This document shows positions 1 to 8,175 of a DNA stretch of 64,000 nucleotides, one piece after another. Both the position numbers and the translations under genes were made by a program. Where the stretch lies: positions 744,001-808,000 of the forward strand of contig NZ_OZ032150.1 of assembly GCF_964026445.1 (NCBI RefSeq), written 5' to 3'. Position 1 is the first letter of the stretch. Each line of letters opens with the position of its first letter. The stretch is from Rickettsia endosymbiont of Cantharis rufa (GTDB lineage Bacteria; Pseudomonadota; Alphaproteobacteria; Rickettsiales; Rickettsiaceae). The notes under the pieces are model-generated. The model saw only the letters and a list, made by a program, of their open reading frames with translations, was not told the DNA's origin and made no database searches.

Positions 1-1238
1 GTACCTGCATCAGTTCCTATAATATGTGCTCCTAAAACCCTATCGGTTTTACTATCTACAAGAATCTTAACCATCCCTTCCGTACTACCGATAGCTCTTG
101 CCCTACTATTTGCTAAAAATGGAAACTTACCTACTTTATAATTAATACCCTTTTCCTTTAACTGTTCTTCCGTTTCACCGACGCTTGCTACTTCAGGATA
201 AGTATATATCACGCTTGGGATTAAGTTATAGTTAACATGCCCTGCCTGCCCTGCCATAATTTCCACGGCAGCTACAGCTTCTTCTTCGGCTTTATGAGCA
301 AGCATCGCTCCTTTTACAACGTCACCGACTGCATAAATATTAGAAACTGTTGTTTGAAAATGATCATTAATCTCAATTCTACCTTGCTTGTCCGTAGCAA
401 TACTGACAGACTCAAGCCCTAGGTTTTGGGTATAGGCTTTTCTGCCCACTGCCATTAAAACAACATCACTAGTTATTACTAAGCTTTTACCACCCCCCTC
501 TATTGTCAGATTTACTTTTCCTGACTTTACTTCTGCTGATAATACTTTGGTACTTAGTTTAAACTCTATCCCTTGCTTTTGCTGTAACTTCATAAATTGC
601 ATAGCAATCTCTTTATCAAGCATAGGTACAATGCTTTCGGCATACTCAATAACCGTTACTTTAGCTCCTAAACGACGCCAAACTGAACCAAGCTCTAAAC
701 CTATATATCCCCCGCCGACTACTATTAAGTTTTCAGGTACTTTAGAAAGCTTCAAAGCACCGGTTGATGAAACAATAAACTCCTCATCTATTTTGATATT
801 CGGCATTTCTATGACGCTAGAGCCTGTAGTAATTAAGATATTTTTAGCTTTAATTTGCTCATTATTTACTTCAACGATGTTGCTCGCGATAATTTTAGCT
901 GCGCCTTTTATCCTAGTAACCTTATTCTTAACAAATAAGCTTTCTATACCTTTTGTAAGATCAAGAACTACCTCATCTTTATTAGCGAGCATTTTTTGTA
1001 AGTCTAATTTTACATTTGTAGTAATACCTATACTCTCAAAATGCTTTAGAGCTTCCTCATATTTTTCGGAGGAATTAAGTAAAGCTTTCGACGGTATACA
1101 ACCGATATTTAAACAAGTACCGCCAAGAGTATCATTTTTCTCAATACACGCTACTTTCATACCTAGTTGAGCTGCTCTAATACTGCCTGTATAACCAGCC
1201 GGACCGCTACCTATTACCACTAAATCAAATTCTTGCAT
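1..1238 (-). CDS. lpdA: Dihydrolipoamide dehydrogenase (E3), 3' end cut by the window edge
   Basis: E3 of the 2-oxo acid dehydrogenase complexes; a flavoprotein that reoxidises lipoyl groups with NAD+. The frame is open from an ATG at 1238 to the window edge, about 412 codons; the family usually has about 460, so roughly 50 C-terminal residues, including the catalytic His-Glu pair, lie outside. The N-terminus shows the FAD fingerprint VIGSGPAGYTG, then the redox disulfide GGTCLNIGCIPSK near residues 37-50. A central NAD-binding stretch VVGGGYIGLELGSVW and the FAD motif YAVGDV follow. I cannot tell from one copy whether it serves the pyruvate or the oxoglutarate complex. A palindromic repeat lies just upstream of its start. 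Confidence 0.96.
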   Translation of the reverse strand, partial: MQEFDLVVIGSGPAGYTGSIRAAQLGMKVACIEKNDTLGGTCLNIGCIPSKALLNSSEKYEEALKHFESIGITTNVKLDLQKMLANKDEVVLDLTKGIESLFVKNKVTRIKGAAKIIASNIVEVNNEQIKAKNILITTGSSVIEMPNIKIDEEFIVSSTGALKLSKVPENLIVVGGGYIGLELGSVWRRLGAKVTVIEYAESIVPMLDKEIAMQFMKLQQKQGIEFKLSTKVLSAEVKSGKVNLTIEGGGKSLVITSDVVLMAVGRKAYTQNLGLESVSIATDKQGRIEINDHFQTTVSNIYAVGDVVKGAMLAHKAEEEAVAAVEIMAGQAGHVNYNLIPSVIYTYPEVASVGETEEQLKEKGINYKVGKFPFLANSRARAIGSTEGMVKILVDSKTDRVLGAHIIGTDAG

Positions 1239-1284
1239 ATTTGTTTGACCTTAATAAATTGTTGGATCGTCATTGCATCGTTCA

Positions 1285-1405
1285 TATGTCATCCCCGCGA
1301 AAGCGGGGATCCAGAAAAATAACTTCAATATATTACGGAAGCTACATATTTGATAAAATTTTTTATATGCTTTACTGGATTCCCGCCTACGCGGGAACAA
1401 CATAG
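1285..1405. repeat. Palindromic repeat, family P1 (CCCGCG...CGCGGG)
   Basis: About 120 bp with inverted ends: GTCATCCCCGCGAAAGCGG at the left and GGATTCCCGCCTACGCGGGA at the right, around an AT-rich centre. Related copies recur at 4107, 20060, 26086, 31071, 34828, 43015, 54505, 60106 and 61574. Outside it, at 1268-1276 and 1425-1432, are short pieces of a second repeat type (CATTGC, CTCGCAATGACG; family P3). Confidence 0.85.
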
Positions 1406-1463
1406 AAGACATATGAATAGCTCGCAATGACGTAATACTGCTAAAAATACACCACTATCACCC

Positions 1464-2255
1464 CTATAACAACTTTAATCTTATATTATTCTTATTTGGT
1501 GAAGCAATAAAACTAATTAAAGTAATATTATCTTCAAAACCGTTTGTGTAGTCAATTGATTCCCACTTGGTGCTTCGTTGCTCGTCGTCTCGCTTATTAG
1601 TATATAAGATTCGCTCCTCATGTCTGTCACCAAATGGGGCTGAATCAACTATATAATTTTGTAGTAAAAAAAACATCTTTTTAGAAACGGCGTAATTATG
1701 CCGAAGATTCAGTGAATTTGATTCACCGATATTTTTTATTTCTCTCATTAAAACTAAAGGGTTATCAAATTTAAGGCTAATATTTTCATAATCAACAATT
1801 ACTTCAGCAAATCCTGCTTGTGATAATAGTATTGGGACATGGTCAAAATGAATAAAAGGAGAGATATGTGGAGAGTGTTTAAAATTGCTTGCTATTTCAG
1901 TATCTATTAAGGATTTTCGTAACTTCTTTAGGCTATTTCCGCCGACAAAATTACCGATAAAAATACCGTCAGGCTTTAAAAATGTTCTTATATTAGATAG
2001 AAAACGCTGCACATCGTTTATCCAGTGCAATCCTAATGAATAAGCAATTAAATCAAAAGAATTCGGAGGAAATTCTAAATCTTCATCATCAATTAATAAT
2101 TTATGATTATGCTCAAAAGAATCAAGCAATAAAGGCGACATATCGGTTGCAGTAATATCGGCATTTCTGTAGGTAGTTTTTAGTAAATTTGTAAGATAAC
2201 CGCACTTTGCAGATATTTCTAAAATAGAATCAAAGTTTTTATCAACCATTCTCAA
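1464..2255 (-). CDS. BioC/NDUFAF5-like SAM-dependent methyltransferase with an in-frame repeat
   Basis: Class I SAM methyltransferase of the BioC / NDUFAF5 type: glycine-motif region (ILEISAKCGYLTNLL, residues 11-25), acidic motif (ADITATDMSP), then FDLIAYSLGLHWINDV typical of this group. Whether it methylates a malonyl thioester or acts on another substrate cannot be read. The listed start is a TTG at 2255. The same frame continues upstream to about 2357 (IFNRLKLKNHRN...), which looks like the family N-terminus, but the codon in start position is ATA and a stop (TGA) lies at 2367-2369. Residues 204-241 are a repeat-derived insertion (separate entry). Its extended N-terminus would overlap the pseudogene at 2320-2815. 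Confidence 0.72.
   Translation of the reverse strand: MRMVDKNFDSILEISAKCGYLTNLLKTTYRNADITATDMSPLLLDSFEHNHKLLIDDEDLEFPPNSFDLIAYSLGLHWINDVQRFLSNIRTFLKPDGIFIGNFVGGNSLKKLRKSLIDTEIASNFKHSPHISPFIHFDHVPILLSQAGFAEVIVDYENISLKFDNPLVLMREIKNIGESNSLNLRHNYAVSKKMFFLLQNYIVDSAPFGDRHEERILYTNKRDDEQRSTKWESIDYTNGFEDNITLISFIASPNKNNIRLKLL
1533..1646 (-). repeat. In-frame Rickettsia palindromic-element type insertion in the methyltransferase
   Basis: Residues 204-241 (starting DSAPFGDRHEER, ending ESIDYTNGF) interrupt the C-terminal part of the methyltransferase. They align with residues 98-135 of the unrelated mitofilin-like protein (46690-46803): both run S-x-x-F-G-D-K/R ... T-N-K/R ... S-I-D-x-T. Two non-homologous proteins sharing about 38 residues is best explained by a mobile in-frame repeat. 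Such RPE insertions are established in Rickettsia; I cannot assign the RPE number. Confidence 0.75.
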
Positions 2256-2319
2256 ACGATTTATTATATCATCAACTGCATGTTTTATAAATAAGCTGTT
2301 ACTTATCCCCTCTACTGCA

Positions 2320-2815
2320 CTATTTCGATGATTTTTTAGCTTTAATCTGTTGAATATATAATTCCCTCATTTGTTGTTTAGAATTAAAATCCTTAATTAA
2401 GTCCTCTATTCCTATAGTTTTTCCATCTTTTACTGGCCGATAATTAAAAGAATCATCTTTTAGCCAGCTATTTTGAATAAATTTTCTCTGTCTTTCGGTG
2501 TGAATATCATCCCCTTTAGCTCTATGTAGCTCTCCGAAATTATCCTGAATACCGATAACTATAGGCTTCGTATTTTTATTAGGCGATAAAAGATTTGAAT
2601 CCCACTGATTTTTATTTAGAATATAAAGTTCTTTATATTCTTTTAATTATTCATCCTTAATAAAAATTGAAGGTTTCCCTAGATCATAATTTGTATCACT
2701 TAAATTTTCTTGAAAATCTACAAGATTACTATTCCCTTTTTTCTATATTATTAGATTCCCCTAGAGATTTATAACTACTTATACACAACAATACTAATAT
2801 AAATTTCTTTAACAC
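2320..2815 (-). pseudogene. Decayed lipoprotein/secreted protein gene
   Basis: A GTG at 2815 opens a signal-peptide-like segment (LKKFILVLLCISSYKS) with a possible lipobox cysteine. The frame breaks at an A6 run near 2741, where a one-base shift joins it to a second segment (SNLVDFQENLSDTNYDLGK). An in-frame TAA near 2647-2649 interrupts that, and a final segment runs to a TAG at 2320 (ending QQIKAKKSSK). Together these restore about 165 residues. I do not recognise the family. Two lesions make it a pseudogene. Confidence 0.6.
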
Positions 2816-2842
2816 AAATAAACCTGTATATTATTATATAGT

Positions 2843-2884
2843 TAATATAATATAATATAATATAATATAATATAATATAATATA
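2843..2884. repeat. TATAA pentanucleotide tandem repeat
   Basis: About eight uninterrupted units of TATAA sit between the 3' end of the small secreted protein gene and the decayed lipoprotein gene. Such a short tandem array should vary in length between strains by slippage. Confidence 0.9.
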
Positions 2885-2890
2885 CAAATA

Positions 2891-3388
2891 TTAATTTCTT
2901 CTTGGCGAAAAGACAAAAATACCATCTCCATATTTCTTTTTGTAATATATTTTATATTTCTCATTTCTTATATCATTAAACCACTGGTCTTGTTGTTTTT
3001 TAATATAATAATTTAGAGAGTTAGATTTGCTTTTGCTAGTTTGAAAATTATCTTCACAAAATTTAAAAAGACCTGATATTAAGGTTTCTATTCTATTAGT
3101 CTCGGATTTTTTCTCAAGAAATTGCATAGAAAAATTAGTAGGATTGTTATGTTTTAAATAAAATTGCTTATATTTCTCGTGAATTTTATTTTCTTTTTTT
3201 ATTTGTTGTTCTGAAAAAGATAATTTTTCTTCTAAGAATTTATGAATTTCAGTACAATCACTCCAAGGTAATTTTATTGTTAGCTGCTCTTCCTGATATT
3301 CAAAATTATCTTGAATATTGTTAAAATCGGCATTTGCTTTTACCATACTTACTAATATTAAAAAACATGTCATTAATTTAATATTCAT
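2891..3388 (-). CDS. Small secreted protein of unknown function
   Basis: A 165-residue protein with an N-terminal signal peptide (MNIKLMTCFLILVSMVKANA, cleavage after ANA). The mature part is charged and helical, lysine/glutamine rich, with two cysteines (about 44 and 112) that could pair in the periplasm. It ends basic (FVFSPRRN). It lies 4 bp downstream of the lytic transglycosylase gene on the same strand, so the two are probably co-transcribed and may act together at the cell envelope. No family recognised. Confidence 0.6.
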   Translation of the reverse strand: MNIKLMTCFLILVSMVKANADFNNIQDNFEYQEEQLTIKLPWSDCTEIHKFLEEKLSFSEQQIKKENKIHEKYKQFYLKHNNPTNFSMQFLEKKSETNRIETLISGLFKFCEDNFQTSKSKSNSLNYYIKKQQDQWFNDIRNEKYKIYYKKKYGDGIFVFSPRRN

Positions 3389-3392
3389 AAAT

Positions 3393-4241
3393 TTAATTAA
3401 TTTTAGCAGGAATCGGTATCATAATACTACTTCTGTATCTTTTATTACCACTAAAAAGTGACTTTTTTTGAACTTTGTTATTATTTACCGAAATTTTATC
3501 TTCTAAAACCCCTTCATTATTATTTAGATAACTATGTAAGGATGCTTTATAAAGTACCATGTTATTTGCTATTTTAACTACATCTTGCTTATATTTAAAC
3601 CCTAAAGAATGAGTGGCTGAATGGTAATGTGCTATCGCTTTGTGCCAACTCCCTAGCTGATCATATTTTGAACGCAAGAATTTTGCACCGTAATGAACGT
3701 TATTATTTGGATCAAATGCTTGTTCAAGGGAATTAAAAGCTCCTAAATGATGTCTTAAATTAATCTGCATACATCCGACATCAATACTCTCTCGCCCTTT
3801 TATAAGCTCTATTCTAACAAAACTTACGACTTCTCTTTTGCTGTTAAAATAATAGCCTTTCCCTTCGACGTTTACAGTCCAAGGCCATACTACTCTAATT
3901 TTACGAGTTTTGTGTTTTTTACCGGATTCTTTTAAAGCTATTGAATGTAGCGTATTAGAGGGAATATTAAATTTTTTTTCAAAATAAGGGAAAAGTTTAG
4001 AGCATTTAAAGGATTCAGTTATTTCAGGATCGGCAATAGCCGAATTTGAAAAGAAGAGGAAGGAAAATAACAGGATTAGGACGGTCACTGTGTTATTCTT
4101 TGCCTCTATGCCATGCCCGCGAAAGCGGGAATCTAGAAAAACATAAAATAATCTACGTTTATAATATTTGTATTTTTTTAGAACTGGATTCCCGCTTTCG
4201 CGGGAATGACATAGGAAAATTTGGTACAATTTCCAAACCAT
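3393..4241 (-). CDS. Lytic transglycosylase (SLT domain) with repeat-derived N-terminus
   Basis: Soluble lytic transglycosylase-like enzyme that would cut peptidoglycan glycan strands in the periplasm. The SLT domain starts near residue 80; the catalytic glutamate is E105 in IALKESGKK. Downstream motifs are DVGCMQINLRHH, AFDPNNNVHYGAKFL and WHKAIAHYHSA, typical of VirB1/SLT-type enzymes. A normal signal peptide (TVTVLILLFSFLFFSNSAIA) begins only at residue 51. Residues 11-46 before it (CHSRESGNP ... LDSRFRGHG) are translated palindromic repeat P1. The first ATG at 4241 gives a signal buried behind 50 residues; a start after the repeat has no clear ATG. Either the repeat shifts export or an alternative start is used. 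Confidence 0.8.
   Translation of the reverse strand: MVWKLYQIFLCHSRESGNPVLKKYKYYKRRLFYVFLDSRFRGHGIEAKNNTVTVLILLFSFLFFSNSAIADPEITESFKCSKLFPYFEKKFNIPSNTLHSIALKESGKKHKTRKIRVVWPWTVNVEGKGYYFNSKREVVSFVRIELIKGRESIDVGCMQINLRHHLGAFNSLEQAFDPNNNVHYGAKFLRSKYDQLGSWHKAIAHYHSATHSLGFKYKQDVVKIANNMVLYKASLHSYLNNNEGVLEDKISVNNNKVQKKSLFSGNKRYRSSIMIPIPAKIN
4107..4213 (-). repeat. Palindromic repeat P1 inserted in the transglycosylase N-terminus
   Basis: Inverted CCCGCGAAAGCGGGAAT and ATTCCCGCTTTCGCGGG ends enclose an AT-rich core. The repeat is open in the gene's frame and encodes residues 11-46, between the start codon and the signal peptide. Confidence 0.9.
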
Positions 4242-4283
4242 AGCGATACGCTAAAATAACTTAAGTTATAAATAAGATAAATC

Positions 4284-4330
4284 AGCGTATCATAACTTAT
4301 CTTATGAAGCAAGGGAAGTTATGATACGCT
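4284..4330. repeat. Hairpin: 15-bp inverted repeat
   Basis: Perfect arms AGCGTATCATAACTT and AAGTTATGATACGCT with a 17-nt loop. It covers the stop codon of the frame at 4319-4861 and could act as a terminator for it. A second, inverted copy of the same palindrome lies at 5209-5247. Confidence 0.75.
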
Positions 4331-4861
4331 TAAATCGTTAATATCAGAATTATTTTCAACAAAACCTAACATTTTTAATATTTGAGTTAGCTCTATTCCT
4401 ATTGACGCTAATATAACTTGTTCATTAACTTCTGTAAAATATTTTGATATCGATTTATTTTACTGTAAAAATACTTCTTCACCTGATTCTAGGGGTAAGA
4501 CACTACTCCATCTTACGTCAATTTCTTTAAGCCATTTAACATCTTCATTATTTCTATAATAGTCGCTGCAATCATTTAGTAGTACGTGAAATATTGCTGT
4601 TTTTAATGAATCACTTTTAGTCGCCGTTAAATCTTGAGTTAGTAAATCTAATATTTCTTTAGCTTTTGTAGCAGCTTCGTTATTATATTTTACTTCTTTT
4701 GAAACCTGCTCTAAGGACAATAAACCTCTCTTTAATTCTGCATTATCAATATTATCAGCTTCAACAAGCTTTTTAATTTCGATGAGTATGCTCAAATAAT
4801 CTGTCGTTCCTAGTAGGTCCACAATATCTTTTTTTAATTTTTCAATCAAGGACTCTTTCAC
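4319..4861 (-). pseudogene. Hypothetical small acidic protein, interrupted by one stop
   Basis: ATG at 4861 opens 133 residues (MKESLIEKLKKDIVDLLG...) to a TAA at 4460-4462; the same frame then stays open for about 45 codons (NKSISKYFTEVNEQ ... INDLSVS) to a TAA at 4319. This suggests a single nonsense change, perhaps CAA to TAA, in a ~180-residue gene. The middle part (LDLLTQDLTATKSD, NNEDVKWLKEIDVRW) aligns with the protein encoded at 6085-6651 (LKLLEKNLQATKDH, NNENVKNAAAKHQEF). They are paralogues of unknown function. The 133-residue product may still be made. Confidence 0.5.
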
Positions 4862-4895
4862 AAATATATATCCTTATTTTAATTAAATTTAAATC

Positions 4896-5192
4896 TTAAA
4901 AAGTCATGAAATATGGGTTTTCAATCCTATAGCATATAATGAAAGTAAGGCTCTAAAATATGAATATTGTAAGGTAATAGTAAAAGGAACAAGTAATCCA
5001 TTACAAGCATTAGACTATGTGTTTGGTGGAGAGCCATTAAGTCCACTAAAAGCAACAGCAGAAACATATATAAAATGGTATGAAGAAAACTTTTCTAGAA
5101 ATGAAAATTTTGAAACTATTGAAAATAATTTAAAAAACCACATAGTTGATTCTTTAGGCTATACTTTACAGGTTGACCTTGATTTAGATTAA
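4896..5192 (+). pseudogene. Gene remnant without a start codon
   Basis: An open frame of 98 codons with no ATG, beginning after a TAA, with protein-like composition: NPIAYNESKALKYEYCKVIV, then ALDYVFGGEPLSPLKATAET, ending VDLDLD. It reads like the C-terminal part of a larger protein whose 5' end is gone. Family not recognised. It faces the minus-strand hypothetical gene next to it and ends just before the hairpin at 5209. Confidence 0.4.
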
Positions 5193-5208
5193 GTTTTTAC
5201 GTCTTAAA

Positions 5209-5247
5209 TATCATAACTTCGCTTATTTCATAAGAGAAGTTATGATA
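5209..5247. repeat. Hairpin: second copy of the TATCATAACTT palindrome
   Basis: Arms TATCATAACTTC and GAAGTTATGATA, 12 bp each, with a 15-nt loop. Its loop is the reverse complement of part of the loop at 4284-4330, so the two are the same element in opposite orientations. Confidence 0.7.
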
Positions 5248-5295
5248 GCTTACCTTTATTTCTTAAAAAGAATTAATAATTTCTATACGCAAATC

Positions 5296-6127
5296 GGTCG
5301 CACCTCCATTTTACAGATGTGGATATTAAAAAGCTATACGTTCAATAAGAGTTCCGATGACTTTATCATGAATATCCAATGACTTGGAAAAACAAATTGT
5401 TTTACGTGTCAGTCTTTTGCATCTTGTTCTAAGATTTAAGTTACCCCGTTCTATCCGTTGAGTATATTTTTTACTAACAATGTGTTTTTTGGGATCTAAT
5501 AACCTAGCATAACTTCCCCATCCATCTGTAAAGTAAAAAGTAACCTTAAAATCCTCCGGTTTTTTTCAGTAATGATTCTGATGTGCTATCACATCTTGTA
5601 CCAAAAGTATAAGCAACTACTTTTAACAAAATCTTATCCAAAGAATATCAAAGCCATCTTTGTTTGGATTTATTCTGTACATAAGGCCATTGTTCATCTA
5701 TTTCAGGAGCAATAATTACTTCTATCGTATTGATAGAATGATTTATCTTTTTTAACGCTAGATTTTTTTAAAACACGGATAACCGTATTGATACCCACTT
5801 TTAATACTCTTACTGTATCCCTAACTCCAGAGCCATTGATTGACATATCTACTATCTGAGTCTTGACTCCAGGCTTAGAGGCATTATTAATATATTACAG
5901 TTGAAAATATCGATTACACTGCTTGCATTGATATCTCTGTTGTTTTGAAATTGAATATCCCGCCTTTACTACTTTTTCTGTGTCGTTATAATATCTACAC
6001 TTAACATCTATTCTTGATCTACACTTAACATCTATTCTTGTCATAACTCCTTAACTATAATTCTCTCTTATTACTGTTTGAGGATTATAGACTATTCATG
6101 CTAAGCTGCAATACGGGGGGCGCGGCC
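5296..6127 (-). mobile_element. IS1-family insertion sequence, copy A
   Basis: 832 bp with imperfect terminal inverted repeats (GGTCGCACCTCC at the left, GGCCGCGCCCCCC at the right, read inward). It encodes an IS1-like InsA (ATG followed by ARIDVKCRSRIDVKCR..., zinc-finger type) and InsB (EIDEQWSYVQNKSKQRWLWY, YTQRIERGNLNLRTRCKRL). Both are broken: TAA after the InsA zinc finger, and A7 tracts that put the next segment out of frame. No matching 8-bp target duplication is visible at the two ends, so this copy may be a recombination product. Its right end truncates the gene at 6085-6651. Confidence 0.92.
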
Positions 6128-6651
6128 AATAAAGTATTCCAATGATCAGAATTAGAATTATTTAAATCCAATTCCTTTGGCATTCCTGGTGGCGGAGTGA
6201 AATCGTTATAAGAAATATTTGATTCCTCATCAGAAGATTCATTTTCAAATAAGTCTCCTGTAGGCTCTATAGTAGCCCAACATACTGTTAATATTTCAAG
6301 CCCATCATTAATAAATTCCTGATGTTTTGCAGCTGCATTCTTTACATTTTCATTATTTTTATAATTACACGGAATAGCGTATAAACCGTATTCTCCTTTA
6401 TTTGCTTCTTCTAGTATGAGGTTAAATATTTCTGATTTAATTTTATGGTCTTTTGTTGCTTGTAAATTTTTTTCTAGAAGTTTCAGTATCTGATCTCCTT
6501 GTGCCACACCTTTATTATTTTCCCAGCCTCTTGTTAAACTATAATAATATATTCCTTTATTTTGAGTTTTTTCCAGCACTGCTTTTATAGTTTTCCAACG
6601 GTGATTTGTATTTTCACCTTGCTGCTCGTCATTAATGGCATTCTCACCCAT
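6085..6651 (-). CDS. Hypothetical protein, C-terminus truncated by IS1 copy A
   Basis: 188 codons from ATG at 6651. About 175 residues are native; the last 14 (AAPPVLQLSMNSL) are translated from the IS1 end beginning at 6127. The body is hydrophilic and acidic and shares a central segment with the paralogue at 4319-4861 (LLEKNLQATKDHKIKSEIFN against LLTQDLTATKSDSLKTAIFH). A proline-rich patch DFTPPPGMPKELDL lies near the end. No known domain recognised. An earlier open frame overlaps its 5' end (6585-6830). Confidence 0.5.
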   Translation of the reverse strand: MGENAINDEQQGENTNHRWKTIKAVLEKTQNKGIYYYSLTRGWENNKGVAQGDQILKLLEKNLQATKDHKIKSEIFNLILEEANKGEYGLYAIPCNYKNNENVKNAAAKHQEFINDGLEILTVCWATIEPTGDLFENESSDEESNISYNDFTPPPGMPKELDLNNSNSDHWNTLLAAPPVLQLSMNSL

Positions 6652-6830
6652 TTAGCAAGCTGAGCATATGGTGCTAGGTCTCCTACTGCATTAAATATGG
6701 ATACATGTTTGCCTAGATAATCTACTTTTGTAATTATTTTAGATAGATTAAATTTTTGAACTAATTTTGGTAATTCAACAAGAAATTCATCATAATATGG
6801 TTTGTCTAAACTCCATTTACAGTTTCTTGA
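6585..6830 (-). pseudogene. Gene remnant overlapping the 6085-6651 gene
   Basis: Open for 81 codons in another minus-strand frame, no start codon: CKWSLDKPYYDEFLVELPKL, then SKIITKVDYLGKHVSIFNAV, then GDLAPYAQLAKWV. The first ~70 codons have clear coding character and then run into the neighbouring gene. This looks like the 3' part of a decayed gene or the lost N-terminal part of the next one after a frameshift at about 6660. Confidence 0.35.
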
Positions 6831-6967
6831 CTAAAGTTATATAATTAATATTTATTCATAATTTGTCCCATTTGTAATTATTGGTTAAATTTGTACTCAA
6901 AAACCATGAAATACGATATTTTTTAATCTTTATAAACATATAATGCATCATTTTATTAACATATGTC

Positions 6968-6998
6968 AACAAAATACCACGAAACGTGGTATTTTGTT
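6968..6998. terminator. Hairpin with perfect 14-bp arms
   Basis: Arms AACAAAATACCACG and CGTGGTATTTTGTT around AAA. T-rich on both sides, so it could terminate in either direction. It separates the decayed accessory region from rpmJ. Confidence 0.65.
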
Positions 6999-7080
6999 TA
7001 AAAATGCTTTAAATTGGTAATTGACTGAATAAATAAAAATGTTTATTATTAGTCCAAATTAAATGTAACAAGTATATTTT

Positions 7081-7206
7081 ATGAAAGTTGTTAGTTCATT
7101 AAAATCACTAAAAAAACGTGATAAAGATTGTCAAATCGTTAAAAGAAGAGGTAAAATTTTTGTAATAAATAAAAAGAACAAAAGATTTAAAGCAAAACAA
7201 GGTTAA
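7081..7206 (+). CDS. rpmJ: 50S ribosomal protein L36
   Basis: 41-residue basic protein, [20 protein letters not shown] then [20 protein letters not shown] with a final glycine. This is the slightly long form of L36 in which most zinc-ligand cysteines are lost (only C17 remains). It binds 23S rRNA in the large subunit. The gene stands alone between a hairpin upstream and a P4 repeat downstream. Confidence 0.95.
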   Translation: MKVVSSLKSLKKRDKDCQIVKRRGKIFVINKKNKRFKAKQG

Positions 7207-7235
7207 TTAATCGTTTTTGAAAAAAAAATATACTC

Positions 7236-7385
7236 GATAAACTTGAAAAATTAGCTACGTCGTCTTTGTAAGCCCTCGGATGCTGAACGTTTAATATACG
7301 CTCCCCTCCTCGACTTATAGACTCCTTGTTCTTTTCCAAATTAATCTTCGTATACTACTCTTCATTTTACTTCGGAGTATATAAT
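7236..7385. repeat. Repeat family P4 upstream of yebC
   Basis: About 150 bp beginning TATACTCGATAAACTTGAAA and containing TACGCTCCCCTCCTCG and TTAATCTTCGTATAC. A second copy is at 13271-13425 upstream of folD. The two ends are loosely inverted (TATACTCGAT against CGGAGTATA). Confidence 0.75.
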
Positions 7386-7410
7386 ACTACTTTTGAAAGA
7401 AAAAAATAAT

Positions 7411-8175
7411 ATGGCCGGTCACTCAAAATTCAAAAATATTCAGCATCGTAAAGGTGCTCAGGATAAAAAAAGAGCAAAAGTTTTTACTAAATTAATTCGT
7501 GAAATAGTTACTGCAGCTAAAACCGGTTCTTCTAATAATCCTGAAAATAATCCACGTCTTAGAAATGCTTTAACTGCCGCACGTAGTCAAAATCTTCCCA
7601 AAGAAAGAATAGATAAAGCTATTAATAGTGCTAATGATTCTTCTAATACCGAAAATTATACAGAAATTAGATATGAAGGTTATGCACCGAATGGTATTGC
7701 TATAATAGTTGAAGCTTTAACAGATAATAAAAACCGTACTGCCGCCGAAGTACGCTCTAGTTTTACTAAATATGGTGGGAGTTTAGGCGAAACCGGCAGT
7801 GTTAATTATTTATTCAAGCATTGTGGAGTTATTCAATATCCTAGCAATATAGCATCGAGTGAAAATATCTTAGAAGCGGTTATAGAAGTAGGTGTAGATG
7901 ATATTATATCTGATGAGGTACTCCATACAATCTATACAGATATTGAAAATTTTTCTAAAGTTCTAGAATTTTTAAACGACAAATACAACATACCTGAAGA
8001 CTCTTATATAGGCTGGATTCCGTTAAATACAATAGTTATAGATGATATAGAAAAAGCTAAAAAATTACTAAAGCTTGTGGAAGTTTTGGAAGAAAGTGAC
8101 GATGTGCAGAGAGTTTTCGGTAATTATGAGCTATCTGATGATATTTATGAAATAATGATAAAAGGAGGGCAGTGA
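7411..8175 (+). CDS. yebC: YebC/PmpR-family DNA-binding regulatory protein
   Basis: 254 residues starting [20 protein letters not shown], the standard family N-terminus. The open frame extends 18 bases upstream (MKEKNN), but the conserved MAGHS marks the true start at 7411. Family members are cytoplasmic, three-domain proteins; some bind DNA, some act on translation. Conserved stretches present: [69 protein letters not shown]. The stop overlaps the GTG start of the next gene, so the two are translationally coupled. Confidence 0.95.
   Translation: MAGHSKFKNIQHRKGAQDKKRAKVFTKLIREIVTAAKTGSSNNPENNPRLRNALTAARSQNLPKERIDKAINSANDSSNTENYTEIRYEGYAPNGIAIIVEALTDNKNRTAAEVRSSFTKYGGSLGETGSVNYLFKHCGVIQYPSNIASSENILEAVIEVGVDDIISDEVLHTIYTDIENFSKVLEFLNDKYNIPEDSYIGWIPLNTIVIDDIEKAKKLLKLVEVLEESDDVQRVFGNYELSDDIYEIMIKGGQ

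Noticed and set aside
547..1170. 207-codon plus-strand frame at the window start
   Set aside because: Antisense shadow of lpdA, which has clear motifs on the minus strand.
1285..1405. Recurrent palindromic repeats as a CRISPR array
   Set aside because: Copies are scattered singly, kilobases apart and divergent, with no regular spacers and no cas genes.
6085..6127. C-terminal AAPPVLQLSMNSL as native protein
   Set aside because: Encoded by the IS1 end; identical bases occur at the other IS1 copies.
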